From assembly GCF_900626095.1 (NCBI RefSeq), contig NZ_UYZZ01000001.1, positions 62,001 through 126,000 of the forward strand: a DNA stretch of 64,000 nt, written 5' to 3'. A program made the position numbers and the translations under genes. Positions 54,009-63,799 of this stretch are shown here, piece by piece. Numbering within the stretch: position 1 is the first letter of the stretch; each line of letters opens with the position of its first letter. The notes under the pieces were generated by a model. The model was not told where the DNA came from and did no database searches. It was given only the letters and a program-made list of their open reading frames with translations. This stretch comes from Clostridium rectalis (GTDB lineage: Bacteria > Bacillota > Clostridia > Clostridiales > Clostridiaceae).

Positions 54009-54562
54009 GGATTAGATGCCTAAAAATCATTGGTGATGCTGTTTTTTTATGCAGTAGCAGACAGCATTATTTTAGAGTTCCACCTCTTTGTCATGAAAGT
54101 AAGCGTATGTTTTCAAATGTAGAAAGGTTTGATGAAAATTTCTTCAAGCCTCCTTTTTTTAAAACTAACAATAGGTTTGCGTTAATGTGTTCAACTTGGC
54201 ATCATTAGTAAAACTTTTTTATAGTAAAGTCAGAAAATTCTTTAAGCTACAGCAAATTGACAACAGAAATTTTGGATACTAATTTTTATAAATAGCGAAG
54301 GATATATGTAACTATTATGTTTCTTACAATAATTTTTAGTACCGAATCTTATTGTATTGTTTAAGCTAATAACTTTGTGATAAACACATCAACTATAACT
54401 GAAAATGATTTAATATTTATAGTCTTTTAACCCTAAAGTGCTTTTTTATCTGTAATAATTTTAAAAAATTCATTTTATTCACTATAATTCAAATTTTAAA
54501 AGATTTTATTTTATACTAATAGGCTTTAACCTAGATTGTTTTTAGTACATAGTAAATATACG
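54009..54562. other. Gene-free intergenic region after the collagen-like gene
   Basis: About 550 bases with no sustained frame on either strand. A likely terminator lies at 54124-54160 and a 7-bp dyad (ATGCTGT/ACAGCAT) near 54035-54067. The rest shows stop codons in all frames and may be decayed DNA, but no parent gene was recognised. Confidence 0.5.
54124..54160 (+). terminator. Probable terminator downstream of the collagen-like gene
   Basis: AGGTTTGA and TCAAGCCT (one wobble) flank a GAAAATTTC centre, followed by CC and seven T residues. It lies about 120 bases beyond the stop codon. Confidence 0.6.
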
Positions 54563-54991
54563 TTATTTAAATATAATTTTTGTCTGGCCTTTGGCTTTTA
54601 TTCCGGTAAGTTCTATTTTGATATTTTTATTATCTTTATCTGAAATATTTATAGTTTTATTTATTGGACTTTTTTCCTCATATAATGTTTTTTGGTCATT
54701 ATATATTTTCACCAATAGATCTCCACTTTTTACTTTGGAATTAATTTTCATATCATAACTGGATTTATGTGAAGTTATTTGTTTTATATCTTTACCATTA
54801 AAAAATTGGAATTTAATGTTATAATTATTAAATTTACTATTGTCAGCCCAAAATTTTCCTTCGCCACTCCAATCTAGCTGACTTATTTCAAAGTTGCTTT
54901 TCTCCATATAATTTGAATACTTATATGTAAAAACAATTAAAAATAAGCACAGTACAGTTATAACAATAATAAACTTCTTGTTTTTTTTCAT
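54563..54991 (-). CDS. Membrane-anchored protein of unknown function
   Basis: A 142-residue protein with a lysine-rich N-terminus, one hydrophobic helix (about residues 7-24) that may be an uncleaved signal anchor, and a polar extracytoplasmic part predicted as beta-strands. There is no cysteine in the signal, so it is not a lipoprotein. No family recognised. ATG at 54991 after TTGGAGGA. Confidence 0.75.
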   Translation of the reverse strand: MKKNKKFIIVITVLCLFLIVFTYKYSNYMEKSNFEISQLDWSGEGKFWADNSKFNNYNIKFQFFNGKDIKQITSHKSSYDMKINSKVKSGDLLVKIYNDQKTLYEEKSPINKTINISDKDNKNIKIELTGIKAKGQTKIIFK

Positions 54992-55272
54992 GCCAATCCT
55001 CCAATTTGTTAATTTTTGAGATTATTCTTTAGACTAAAAATCCTTTATTATATAGAAATTATATCATATTTTTCATATTGATGGAGAGTTAAATTTATCT
55101 TTATATGGTGTATTTGTTAAAGTAGGTTCTTAATATAAAAATTATATTTATAAGGATTTAATTAAATACTAAATAAATTTAGTTTATAATTAAAATTTTT
55201 TATTTAAATAAATGTTTTGGTCTATGGTAAAATAATAGATAGTTAATAATGCTTTTAAATGGAGGGATTAAT

Positions 55273-58200
55273 TTGGCAAAAATTGAGTGGACTAAAGAAC
55301 AAGAAAGTGCAATATATACAGATAAATGCAATTTATTGGTAGCTGCCGCGGCAGGTTCAGGTAAAACTGCTGTTCTTGTTCAAAGAATTATAGAGAAAAT
55401 AATAAATAAGGATAATCCCATAGATATAGATAGACTATTAGTAGTTACGTTTACAAATGCTGCTGCTTCGGAAATGAGAGAAAGAATAGGGGAGGCTATT
55501 TCTAAAGAATTAGATAAAAATCCAGATTCTAAAAATCTTCAAAGACAGCTAACTTTGTTAAACAAAGCTAGTATAACAACAATACACTCATTTTGTTTAC
55601 AGGTAATAAGAAATAATTTTCATCTTTTAGATATAGATCCAAGATTTAGAGTAGGAGATAGTACAGAGACTATTCTTTTAAAGGGAGAAGCATTGGATGA
55701 ATTATTTGAAGATATGTATAATGAAAAAAACTGCACAGATGAGTTTTTACAATTAGTTGATTCATATGGTGGCAAAGATGATTTAAAGTTAGTAGATACA
55801 GTAGGGGAACTTTATAATTTTTCTCAAAGTTTACCTTGGCCATATAAGTGGCTTACAGAAATGACTGAGTGTTTTAACGTAAATGAAAATTTTAATTTTA
55901 AGGATTCTAAATTGGCTAATATATTAATGCAAGATATAAGTATAGAACTACAAGGACTTAAGGTTAAGATTTTAAATGCTATAAATTTATTGGAAAATAA
56001 TCAAGGATTAAACCATTACTTACCTATATTTAAACAAGATTTATTGGATATAGAAAAAGTATTGAATAGTAAAACATGGGATGATGTTAGTGATTTTATA
56101 CTAAAAATTTCCTTTTTACCTCTTCCAAGGAAAAAGGTAGATGAGTCTTTAAGGGATATAAAGGATAAGGCATTAAATATTAGAAAAAAAGTTAAAGAAA
56201 AAATTGAAAAGATAAAAGAGAATATAGTTGCAGGTACTGAAAATATTGGATTGAGACTTTCGGATTTATATCCAAGAATGAAATGTTTATCAAAACTTGT
56301 TATGGAATTTAATAAAAGATATAGTCAAAAAAAAAGAGAAAAAAATATAATAGATTTTAATGATATAGAACATTTTGCATTAGAAATACTTACTGATTTT
56401 GATAACTATGAGAATGTGATACCTTCATCTATAGCTATAGAATTTAGGAAGAAATTTGAGGAAATTTTAGTGGATGAGTATCAGGATAGTAATTTAGTTC
56501 AAGAATCTATACTAAACTCAGTATCTAGACAACCTAATATAGATTTGAAGGAGAAGAATTTAATATCTCCAAATATGTTTATGGTAGGGGATGTAAAACA
56601 AAGTATATACAGATTTAGACAAGCAAAGCCAGAATTATTTTTGGAAAAGTATAATAATTATTCTGAAGAGGAAAAAACAGATAATAGAAAAATAAAATTG
56701 TTTAAAAATTTCAGAAGTAGAGAAGAAATTATAGATGGAGTAAATTTTATATTTTATCAAATAATGTGCAAAAATATTGGAGATTTAGATTACAATGAAG
56801 GTGAAAGATTAAATGTAGGAATTGCCTTTAATGAATCAAAGGAAGAATTAAATTATGGAGGCCCTATAGAGGTACACCTACTAGAAAAAAATAATAAAGA
56901 CTCCATGGTAAATGTTTATTTAGATGATAATGATATAGCATCAGAAGATGAAGAAGGGCTAGATAATATTCAATTAGAAGCTAATATGATAGTGAAAATA
57001 ATAAACAGGCTAATAAATGGAGATGAGCTAAATAAACCCTTTAAGGTTCTAGATAAAGATACAAATAAATATAGAAAAATTCAATTTAGAGATATAGTCA
57101 TACTTATGAGGGCTACGAAAAGTATGGCTCCTGTATTTATAGAGGAGTTTAATAACTCTGGGATACCAATTTTTGCAGATGCCAATTCAGGATATTTTGA
57201 AACCACGGAAGTTAAAACTATACTTTCATTATTACAAATGGTTGATAATCCAAGACAGGATATACCTATTCTTGCGGTGCTTAGATCACCTATTTTTTCT
57301 TTTACTGCGGAGGATATTATAGATATTCGACTAGTAAATAAAGATTTAAGTATTTATGAAAATATAGAAAAAATACAATCTATTGAAAACTGCAATGAGG
57401 ATGAAATTAAGTATGTTAAGAATTTAAATGAATCTTTTATTAAAAAGATATGTAAATTTCTAAAAAAGCTTAACATATGGAGAAATAAGGCTTTACATAT
57501 GGCTATAGATCAATTTATATGGGGGATTTATACTGATACAGGATATTATGGATATGTAGGGGCAATGCCTGGGGGGATACAAAGGCAAGCTAATTTAAGA
57601 ATATTGTTTGAAAGAGCAAAACAATTTGAAAGTACAAGTTATAGAGGGCTATTTAATTTTATAACTTTTATTAATAAACTTAAAAATAGTAGTGGTGATA
57701 TGGGGAGTGCTAAAGTTATTGGTGAAAATGAGGATGTAGTAAGAATTATGAGCATACATAAGAGTAAAGGATTAGAGTTTCCAGTGGTTATAACTGCTGG
57801 TATGGGAAAAGGGTTTAATTTGCAAGATATGAGAAAGAGTATATTATTTCATCATGAAATAGGATTTGGCCCTGATTACGTGGATTTAGAAAAGAGAATA
57901 AGTTATCCTACAATACTGAAACAGATTATTAAAAAGAAAATAAAGATAGAAACTTTATCTGAGGAAATGAGGATTCTTTATGTTGCCTTAACCAGAGCAA
58001 AAGAAAAACTTATTATTACTGGAATGGTGAATAAACTACAAGATTCTATAGAAAAATGGTGTGAGCTAGGGGAAATTTATGAAGATAAAATTCCAGATTA
58101 CGCATTATTAGAAGGCAAAAATTATTTAGACTGGATAATACCAGCAATAAGTAGGCATAAGGATTGTTTAATATTTAGAGAAATAGCTGGTAGTAACTTT

Positions 58201-59052
58201 TCACAAAAATTAATAGATGATAATTCAAAATGGAAAATTAAAATATGGGATAGGATTGAGTTTATTGAGGAACAAGTAAAAGATGATGAAAAAAAAGATA
58301 TAATAAAGGAGTTAGAAATTTTACAAAGGGATAGAAAAGAAAGTAAGTATAAAAACATTATAGAAAAAAAACTTGAATGGGTATATAAATATAAGGAATC
58401 TTTTAATATACCAGCAAAGTTTTCAGTATCAGAAATTAAAAGTAGATTAACTAGTTTAAATGAGGAAAATACAGAGAAAATTATGGCGTCTTCTTTGCTT
58501 AAAAAACCTTTGTTTTTAGAAAATAATAAAAAATTTTCTCAAGTAGAAATAGGTACAATTACGCATACTGTAATGCAGCATATAGATATTAAGAAGATTT
58601 TTACTAAGGATGATATTAAAAAACAGCTTAAAGAAATGATATTAAGTGAATTTATTACTGAAGAGCAATCTAAAGTAATTAAATTAGAAAAAATATTTAA
58701 TTTTTTTAATAGTTCTCTAGGAAAAAGAATGAAAAAATCTAATAATATAAAAAGGGAGATACCTTTTTATATAGAAAAAAGTAGTACGGATTTTTATAAA
58801 GAATTACCCCAAAATATATATGCTAATGAAAAAATACTTATTCAAGGGGTTATAGATGCATATTTTGAAGAAGATGATGAATTAATTATTATAGACTATA
58901 AGACAGATTATGTTAAGGATTTAGAAATGATAAAGGAAAAGTATAGTATGCAGCTTAATTATTACTGTGAAGCCTTGGAAAGAATAACTCATAAAAAGGT
59001 TAAGGAAAAATATTTGTATTTATTTTATTGTGATAAGGAAGTTAAATTATAA
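55273..59052 (+). CDS. addA: ATP-dependent helicase/nuclease subunit A
   Basis: About 1259 residues, the standard AddA (RexA) length. UvrD-like helicase: Walker A AAAAGSGKTA, VVTFTNAAA, DEYQD, VGDVKQSIYRFR, KNFRSR, SIHKSKGLEF and YVALTRAKEKL. The RecB-type nuclease domain at the C-terminus has LIIIDYKTD followed by YSMQLNYYCEAL. With AddB it repairs double-strand breaks. I place the start at TTG 55273, seven bases after GGAGG; the ATG at 55249 precedes that site. Unusually it is about 43 kb from addB and stands alone. Confidence 0.96.
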   Translation: MAKIEWTKEQESAIYTDKCNLLVAAAAGSGKTAVLVQRIIEKIINKDNPIDIDRLLVVTFTNAAASEMRERIGEAISKELDKNPDSKNLQRQLTLLNKASITTIHSFCLQVIRNNFHLLDIDPRFRVGDSTETILLKGEALDELFEDMYNEKNCTDEFLQLVDSYGGKDDLKLVDTVGELYNFSQSLPWPYKWLTEMTECFNVNENFNFKDSKLANILMQDISIELQGLKVKILNAINLLENNQGLNHYLPIFKQDLLDIEKVLNSKTWDDVSDFILKISFLPLPRKKVDESLRDIKDKALNIRKKVKEKIEKIKENIVAGTENIGLRLSDLYPRMKCLSKLVMEFNKRYSQKKREKNIIDFNDIEHFALEILTDFDNYENVIPSSIAIEFRKKFEEILVDEYQDSNLVQESILNSVSRQPNIDLKEKNLISPNMFMVGDVKQSIYRFRQAKPELFLEKYNNYSEEEKTDNRKIKLFKNFRSREEIIDGVNFIFYQIMCKNIGDLDYNEGERLNVGIAFNESKEELNYGGPIEVHLLEKNNKDSMVNVYLDDNDIASEDEEGLDNIQLEANMIVKIINRLINGDELNKPFKVLDKDTNKYRKIQFRDIVILMRATKSMAPVFIEEFNNSGIPIFADANSGYFETTEVKTILSLLQMVDNPRQDIPILAVLRSPIFSFTAEDIIDIRLVNKDLSIYENIEKIQSIENCNEDEIKYVKNLNESFIKKICKFLKKLNIWRNKALHMAIDQFIWGIYTDTGYYGYVGAMPGGIQRQANLRILFERAKQFESTSYRGLFNFITFINKLKNSSGDMGSAKVIGENEDVVRIMSIHKSKGLEFPVVITAGMGKGFNLQDMRKSILFHHEIGFGPDYVDLEKRISYPTILKQIIKKKIKIETLSEEMRILYVALTRAKEKLIITGMVNKLQDSIEKWCELGEIYEDKIPDYALLEGKNYLDWIIPAISRHKDCLIFREIAGSNFSQKLIDDNSKWKIKIWDRIEFIEEQVKDDEKKDIIKELEILQRDRKESKYKNIIEKKLEWVYKYKESFNIPAKFSVSEIKSRLTSLNEENTEKIMASSLLKKPLFLENNKKFSQVEIGTITHTVMQHIDIKKIFTKDDIKKQLKEMILSEFITEEQSKVIKLEKIFNFFNSSLGKRMKKSNNIKREIPFYIEKSSTDFYKELPQNIYANEKILIQGVIDAYFEEDDELIIIDYKTDYVKDLEMIKEKYSMQLNYYCEALERITHKKVKEKYLYLFYCDKEVKL

Positions 59053-59171
59053 TATTTTTTTTATTAAAGGAGATAATATAGCTATGAAAATATTTATAAT
59101 CATTTGATAATAGCTATTATTTGATATATAATATTATCACAGAATAAATTTATGCATAGGGTGGTAATAAT

Positions 59172-60119
59172 ATGAATAAAAAAGGGATAAAAATATCTAT
59201 AATAGGGGCAGGGTTTGTAGGTGCAACTACTGCATATGCACTTATGATGGAAGGCTTAGCTTCAGAAATAGTTATAGTAGATATAAATAAAGATAAGGCA
59301 CAAGGAGAGGCTATGGACTTAGCACATGGAGTATCTTTTGTTAAACCTGTAGATATATTATCAGGGGAGTATAAGGATACATTGGATTCTGATATTGTAA
59401 TAATTTCCGCAGGTGCAGGTCCTAAACCTGGAGAAAGTAGATTGGATTTGATAGGTAAAAATACTAAAATATTCAAAGGAATTATACCAGAGGTTGTGAA
59501 ATATAGTCCTAATTCTATATTATTAGTAGTGTCAAATCCTGTGGATATACTAACATATATCACTTATAAGTTATCAGGATTTCCTAAAGAAAGGGTTATT
59601 GGTTCAGGTACAGTACTTGATACTTCAAGATTTAGATATCTTTTAAGTGAACATTTTAAAATAGATGTAAGGAATGTACACACTTATATTTTAGGAGAGC
59701 ATGGGGACTCGGAAATAGCTGCATGGAGTTTAACTAATATAGCAGGTATAAGTGTAGATGACTATTGCAGGGATGTATGCAAAAAATGTAGTGGAGATTT
59801 TAAAAGAAAGATACCTGAAAAAGTAAAAAATGCTGCTTATGAAGTGCTTAATAGAAAAGGGTTTACTTCTTATGCTGTTGCACTAGCGGTTAGAAGAATT
59901 GTAGAGGCTATAATAAGAAATGAAGATTCTATACTTACTGTGTCCACATTATTAAAAGGTCAGTTTGGCATAGAAGATGTGTATATGGGAGTACCAACTG
60001 TTATAGGAGAAACTGGGGTAAAAAGTATATTAGAAGTAAAATTAAATGATGAAGAATATAAAAATTTACAGGATTCGGCTAAAGTATTAAAGGAAAATTT
60101 AAATCAAATACAGTTATAG
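59172..60119 (+). CDS. ldh: L-lactate dehydrogenase-family 2-hydroxyacid dehydrogenase
   Basis: A 315-residue member of the lactate/malate dehydrogenase family. The NAD-binding motif is [10 protein letters not shown], the catalytic His is in GEHGDSE, and the substrate-binding Arg is in DTSRFR. The specificity loop reads [15 protein letters not shown]. Where lactate dehydrogenases usually have Gln (the N/P-Q-K-P-G pattern), this protein has Pro, and it lacks the Arg typical of malate dehydrogenase. Lactate dehydrogenase remains the best guess, but specificity may differ. No operon partners; a terminator follows. Confidence 0.85.
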   Translation: MNKKGIKISIIGAGFVGATTAYALMMEGLASEIVIVDINKDKAQGEAMDLAHGVSFVKPVDILSGEYKDTLDSDIVIISAGAGPKPGESRLDLIGKNTKIFKGIIPEVVKYSPNSILLVVSNPVDILTYITYKLSGFPKERVIGSGTVLDTSRFRYLLSEHFKIDVRNVHTYILGEHGDSEIAAWSLTNIAGISVDDYCRDVCKKCSGDFKRKIPEKVKNAAYEVLNRKGFTSYAVALAVRRIVEAIIRNEDSILTVSTLLKGQFGIEDVYMGVPTVIGETGVKSILEVKLNDEEYKNLQDSAKVLKENLNQIQL

Positions 60120-60123
60120 GTTG

Positions 60124-60165
60124 AAGGACTCTTATCAAAAATTTATGTTGATAAGAGTCCTTTAA
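60124..60165 (+). terminator. Intrinsic terminator after ldh
   Basis: AGGACTCTTATCA pairs perfectly with TGATAAGAGTCCT across an 11-base loop, then TTTAATTT. Confidence 0.85.
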
Positions 60166-60294
60166 TTTGTAAGTACAGATTATTTCAAAAAATAATAATA
60201 GGATTAAAGTATTATTAAAGATTTAAAATCGTTAAGCTATTATTAAGTTTCCTTATTTATAATGGAGTCATAAAATTATAAGGAGGTGAAAAGT

Positions 60295-60981
60295 ATGAAT
60301 AAAATTAAATTTAGACACGAAATAAAGCATTATATAAATATATCAGACTATTTAAGTATAAAAAATAGATTAATAAATATTATGAGATTAGATAAGAATT
60401 CCAATAGTGATAGGGAATATAGAATTAGAAGTCTTTATTTTGATAATTATAGAGATAAGGTTTTGATGGAAAAGATAGAGGGAATAAATTCTAGAGAAAA
60501 ATTTCGTATTAGATTTTATAATGATGATCATTCTTTTATTAGATTAGAAAAGAAATCTAAAATTAATGGATTATGTAATAAAGTAAGTGAGTCTATTTTA
60601 AAACATCAGTGTGAAGAATTAATAAGTGGAAAAATTGATTTTTTAAAGGAATCTAATAAAGATTTATTTATAGAATTATATTCAAAAATGAAATGGCAGT
60701 TATTAAGGCCTAGGACAATAGTAGACTATACTAGAGAAGCTTATATATATCCTGTTTCAAATGTGAGAATAACTTTTGATAAATGGATAAGAACAGGAGT
60801 ATTTAGCAGAAACATATTTGATACAAACTTACCTACTGTAAAATCAATTGATGAAAAATTTATAGTATTAGAGGTAAAGTACGATGAATTTTTACCGGAG
60901 ATAGTACATGATATTATACAAACTAATAATAGAAGATCTTCTGCTATATCAAAATATGCGGCGGCAAGGATATATGGTTAA
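60295..60981 (+). CDS. VTC-domain (polyphosphate polymerase-type) protein
   Basis: About 228 residues, essentially one VTC tunnel domain as in yeast Vtc4, which makes polyphosphate from ATP. Basic strand residues that would line the tunnel are visible: FRHEIKHYI, YRIRSLYFDN, REKFRIRFYND, RLEKKSKI, RPRTIVDYTREAY, and a C-terminal acidic strand FIVLEVKYDEF. Substrate and product in bacteria are not established. It is the first gene of a VTC/DUF4956/CotH unit. ATG at 60295 after AAGGAGGTG; the GTG at 60286 is inside that site. Confidence 0.92.
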   Translation: MNKIKFRHEIKHYINISDYLSIKNRLINIMRLDKNSNSDREYRIRSLYFDNYRDKVLMEKIEGINSREKFRIRFYNDDHSFIRLEKKSKINGLCNKVSESILKHQCEELISGKIDFLKESNKDLFIELYSKMKWQLLRPRTIVDYTREAYIYPVSNVRITFDKWIRTGVFSRNIFDTNLPTVKSIDEKFIVLEVKYDEFLPEIVHDIIQTNNRRSSAISKYAAARIYG

Positions 60982-60999
60982 TTTTAAGGAGTTGATAAA

Positions 61000-61686
61000 A
61001 TGAAGGGAACAATTAATTTTAGTGATATTTTCAAATCAAGTTTTATAGAGAAAGTGAGTTCAGTATATTTTTTAGATATAGCTATAGCTTTATTTTTAGC
61101 ATTAGCAATAGGAATATTTATAATGCAAGTGTACAAGAAGACATTTGTTGGAGTAATGTATTCATCAAGTTTTGGTGTTGCATTAATGTCACTTACTTTA
61201 ATTACAACATTAATTATATTAGCAATTACATCTAATGTAATTCTTTCACTTGGTATGGTAGGTGCTCTTTCTATAGTTCGTTTTAGAAGTGCAATAAAAG
61301 AACCATTAGATATAGCGTTTTTATTTTGGGCTATTAGCTCAGGAATAGTTATTGGAGCAGGGCTTATACCACTTGCTATAATAGGCTCTGTTTTTATAGG
61401 GGTGGTTATGATTTTATTTGTTAATAAAAAGAGTAAAGATAATCCTTATATATTAATAATAAACTGTGAAGATGATGGTTGTGAAAGTATTGCAATAGAA
61501 ATGTTGGGTAGAAAGGTGAATAAGTATATTGTTAAATCAAAGACTGTTTCACCGGTTAGTGGAATTGAAATGACTGTTGAAATTAGAATTAAAGATGGTA
61601 CTACAAATTTTGTAAATGAAATTTCAAAAGTAAAAGGAGTTTCTAATGTGGTTTTAGTTAGCTATAATGGGGATTATATGGCGTAA
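61000..61686 (+). CDS. DUF4956 membrane protein
   Basis: A 228-residue protein with four transmembrane helices in the first 145 residues and a cytoplasmic ACT-like tail (about 150-228). The conserved DUF4956 segment LGMVGALSIVRFRSAIKEPLD is intact. In many bacteria this family is found with VTC-domain and CotH-type proteins, as here. The RFR motif and membrane domain suggest a channel or a phosphate/polyphosphate partner, but the function is not known. ATG at 61000 with AAGGAG upstream; 18 bases after the VTC gene. Confidence 0.92.
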   Translation: MKGTINFSDIFKSSFIEKVSSVYFLDIAIALFLALAIGIFIMQVYKKTFVGVMYSSSFGVALMSLTLITTLIILAITSNVILSLGMVGALSIVRFRSAIKEPLDIAFLFWAISSGIVIGAGLIPLAIIGSVFIGVVMILFVNKKSKDNPYILIINCEDDGCESIAIEMLGRKVNKYIVKSKTVSPVSGIEMTVEIRIKDGTTNFVNEISKVKGVSNVVLVSYNGDYMA

Positions 61687-61717
61687 AATTAAATAGGTAT
61701 AAAGGAGGTGCAATCCT

Positions 61718-63655
61718 TTGATTGATGAAAAGTATATGGATAGTATTTCTATAATAGCTATAATATTATCATTAATATTTATGATATCAGCCATTTTTAT
61801 TACACTTAATAAAGAGATAACTAATAAAGAGGTATCTAATATAGAAACTGTTTTAGATAAAAATAGTATTATGAATATAAATATTGAAATAAAGGATTCG
61901 GATTGGGAATGGCTATTGGAAAATGCCACCGAGGAAGAGTATCGTAGTGCTAATATAACTATAAATGGAGAAACATTTTATAATGTAGGAATTAGGCCTA
62001 AGGGAAATTCAAGTTTAAAAATGGTAGCATCAGATAGTACAACAGATAGGTTTAGTTTAAAGATAGATTTTAGTCAGTATGTAGATGGACAAACATATCA
62101 TGGTATTGAAAAGTTAGCATTGAATAATAATATATCTGATACAACTTATATGAAGGAGTATTTATCTTATGATTTATATAAGTTATTAGATGTTCCTACA
62201 CCTGAATACTCTTATTCAAATATAAAACTTAATGGTAGTGAGTGGGGATTATATTTAGCAGTTGAAGTAATTGATGGAAGATTTATTGAAAAACAATTTG
62301 CAACTTCAGAAGGTAATTTATATAAACCAGAGTCAATGGAAATGGGTGGAGAAAAAGAAGGAAACATAAATCAAGGCCATATTGCAAATGGTGATATACC
62401 TAATAAATCACAAGTGATGCAAGAACCTCTTAATAAAAATAAATTAGATGGATATGAAAATGAACAACAATTTTATATAGATAAGACCGATGATAAATAT
62501 GGAAAACATACCCAAGTGGATAAAGAGCAAAAATATAATATGATGGTAAATAAGCCTAAAGGAAAAGGAACAAATGGAGGTGCTAATCTTAAATATATTG
62601 ATGATAATCAGTCTAGTTACTCCACAATAAAAGATAGCAAGATATTTAAAAAGACTACAGATCAGGATTTTGAAAAAATAATAACTATGATTAAGAATCT
62701 AAATCAGGGTAAAGATCTTGAAAAATATTTAGATGTTAAAGAAATTTTAGCATATTTTGCTGTAAATACTTTTCTAGTTAATCTTGATAGTTATTCAGGT
62801 GGTATGTACCATAATTATTATCTGTATGAAAATAAAGGAAAATGTTCAATAATTCCTTGGGATTTAAATATGTCTTTTGCTGGATTTAAAGTAAGTGATA
62901 GTTCAAAGGCAGTAAATTTCCCAATTGATACGCCGGTTACAGGAAGTTTAGAGGAGGCTCCATTAATAGGAAAACTTTTACAGATTGATGAGTATAAAGA
63001 GATTTATCATAATTATTTACAAAAAATAGTTAATGATTACGTTTATAATGGAGAATTTGAAAAGAGTGTTAATTTTTTAGATAAGCTTATTGGTAATTAT
63101 GTTAAGAAAGATCCTACGGCATTTTATACCTATGAAGAATATAAAAAGTCAATACCACAGTTGCTTATTTTTGGGAAGGATAGATCGAAAAGTGTTACTG
63201 CTCAATTAAAGGGAGAGCAAAATTCTGATACTTACGGAAATATAATAACTACGTTAAATTTAGATGCATTAGGATCAATGGGAACAGGTGATAAAGAAAA
63301 AAGTGAAAGTGAACAAAAACATAATAATAAAAATACTAAGATAAATAAAGAAAATATAAGTAAAATTAATAAGATTATAAATGGAGCTGATATAAAAGAT
63401 TTAACATCAGCGCAAAAAGAAGAGCTAGAAAAGTTAGGTGTAGATGAAACTGTACTCAATATGTTCAAAAATAAAGACCAGGCCATGGATAAAGGAAAAC
63501 TACCAGGAGATATAGAAAACAAGGATGAAGAATTTAGTCAGGGAGTAAATAGTTTTAATTTGGCTAATAAAATTATATTAGTAGCATCTATAGTTGCATT
63601 AATAGCAGGACTTATCTTTTCCAAAAGATTTAAAAGAAAAAATAGAACCTATTAA
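61718..63655 (+). CDS. CotH-family protein with N- and C-terminal membrane anchors
   Basis: A 645-residue protein. A signal-anchor helix (about 10-30), then the CotH kinase-like domain (about 45-500) with RPKGNSS, KLALNNNISDTTYMKEYLSYDLYK, WGLYLAVEVIDGRF and IIPWDLNMSF, an acidic lysine-rich linker, and a last helix (about 615-637). CotH of Bacillus is a protein kinase of spore coat proteins; this one is predicted to face outside the membrane. The kinase Asp/Lys set appears kept, but I could not align it. TTG start at 61718, seven bases after AAGGAGGTG. A terminator overlaps the stop codon. Confidence 0.9.
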   Translation: MIDEKYMDSISIIAIILSLIFMISAIFITLNKEITNKEVSNIETVLDKNSIMNINIEIKDSDWEWLLENATEEEYRSANITINGETFYNVGIRPKGNSSLKMVASDSTTDRFSLKIDFSQYVDGQTYHGIEKLALNNNISDTTYMKEYLSYDLYKLLDVPTPEYSYSNIKLNGSEWGLYLAVEVIDGRFIEKQFATSEGNLYKPESMEMGGEKEGNINQGHIANGDIPNKSQVMQEPLNKNKLDGYENEQQFYIDKTDDKYGKHTQVDKEQKYNMMVNKPKGKGTNGGANLKYIDDNQSSYSTIKDSKIFKKTTDQDFEKIITMIKNLNQGKDLEKYLDVKEILAYFAVNTFLVNLDSYSGGMYHNYYLYENKGKCSIIPWDLNMSFAGFKVSDSSKAVNFPIDTPVTGSLEEAPLIGKLLQIDEYKEIYHNYLQKIVNDYVYNGEFEKSVNFLDKLIGNYVKKDPTAFYTYEEYKKSIPQLLIFGKDRSKSVTAQLKGEQNSDTYGNIITTLNLDALGSMGTGDKEKSESEQKHNNKNTKINKENISKINKIINGADIKDLTSAQKEELEKLGVDETVLNMFKNKDQAMDKGKLPGDIENKDEEFSQGVNSFNLANKIILVASIVALIAGLIFSKRFKRKNRTY

Positions 63656-63670
63656 TGGGTTCTATTTTTA
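63640..63670 (+). terminator. Intrinsic terminator overlapping the cotH stop
   Basis: AATAGAACC pairs with GGGTTCTATT around a 6-base loop that contains the TAA stop, followed by TTTTA. Confidence 0.85.
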
Positions 63671-63799
63671 TATATAAGATTATGGTAAGTATAAAAAACT
63701 TAAATTATATAATTTATAGTTTAAAATTAAACTTGCTATAAAGAATTAAAATGTTATATTATTGTATAGAAAATATTTTAAAGGACAGGACGAGCCAAA

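Noticed and set aside
59172-60119. Malate dehydrogenase rather than lactate dehydrogenase
   Set aside because: The specificity position is Pro, not the Arg required for oxaloacetate; the overall layout is closer to lactate dehydrogenases.
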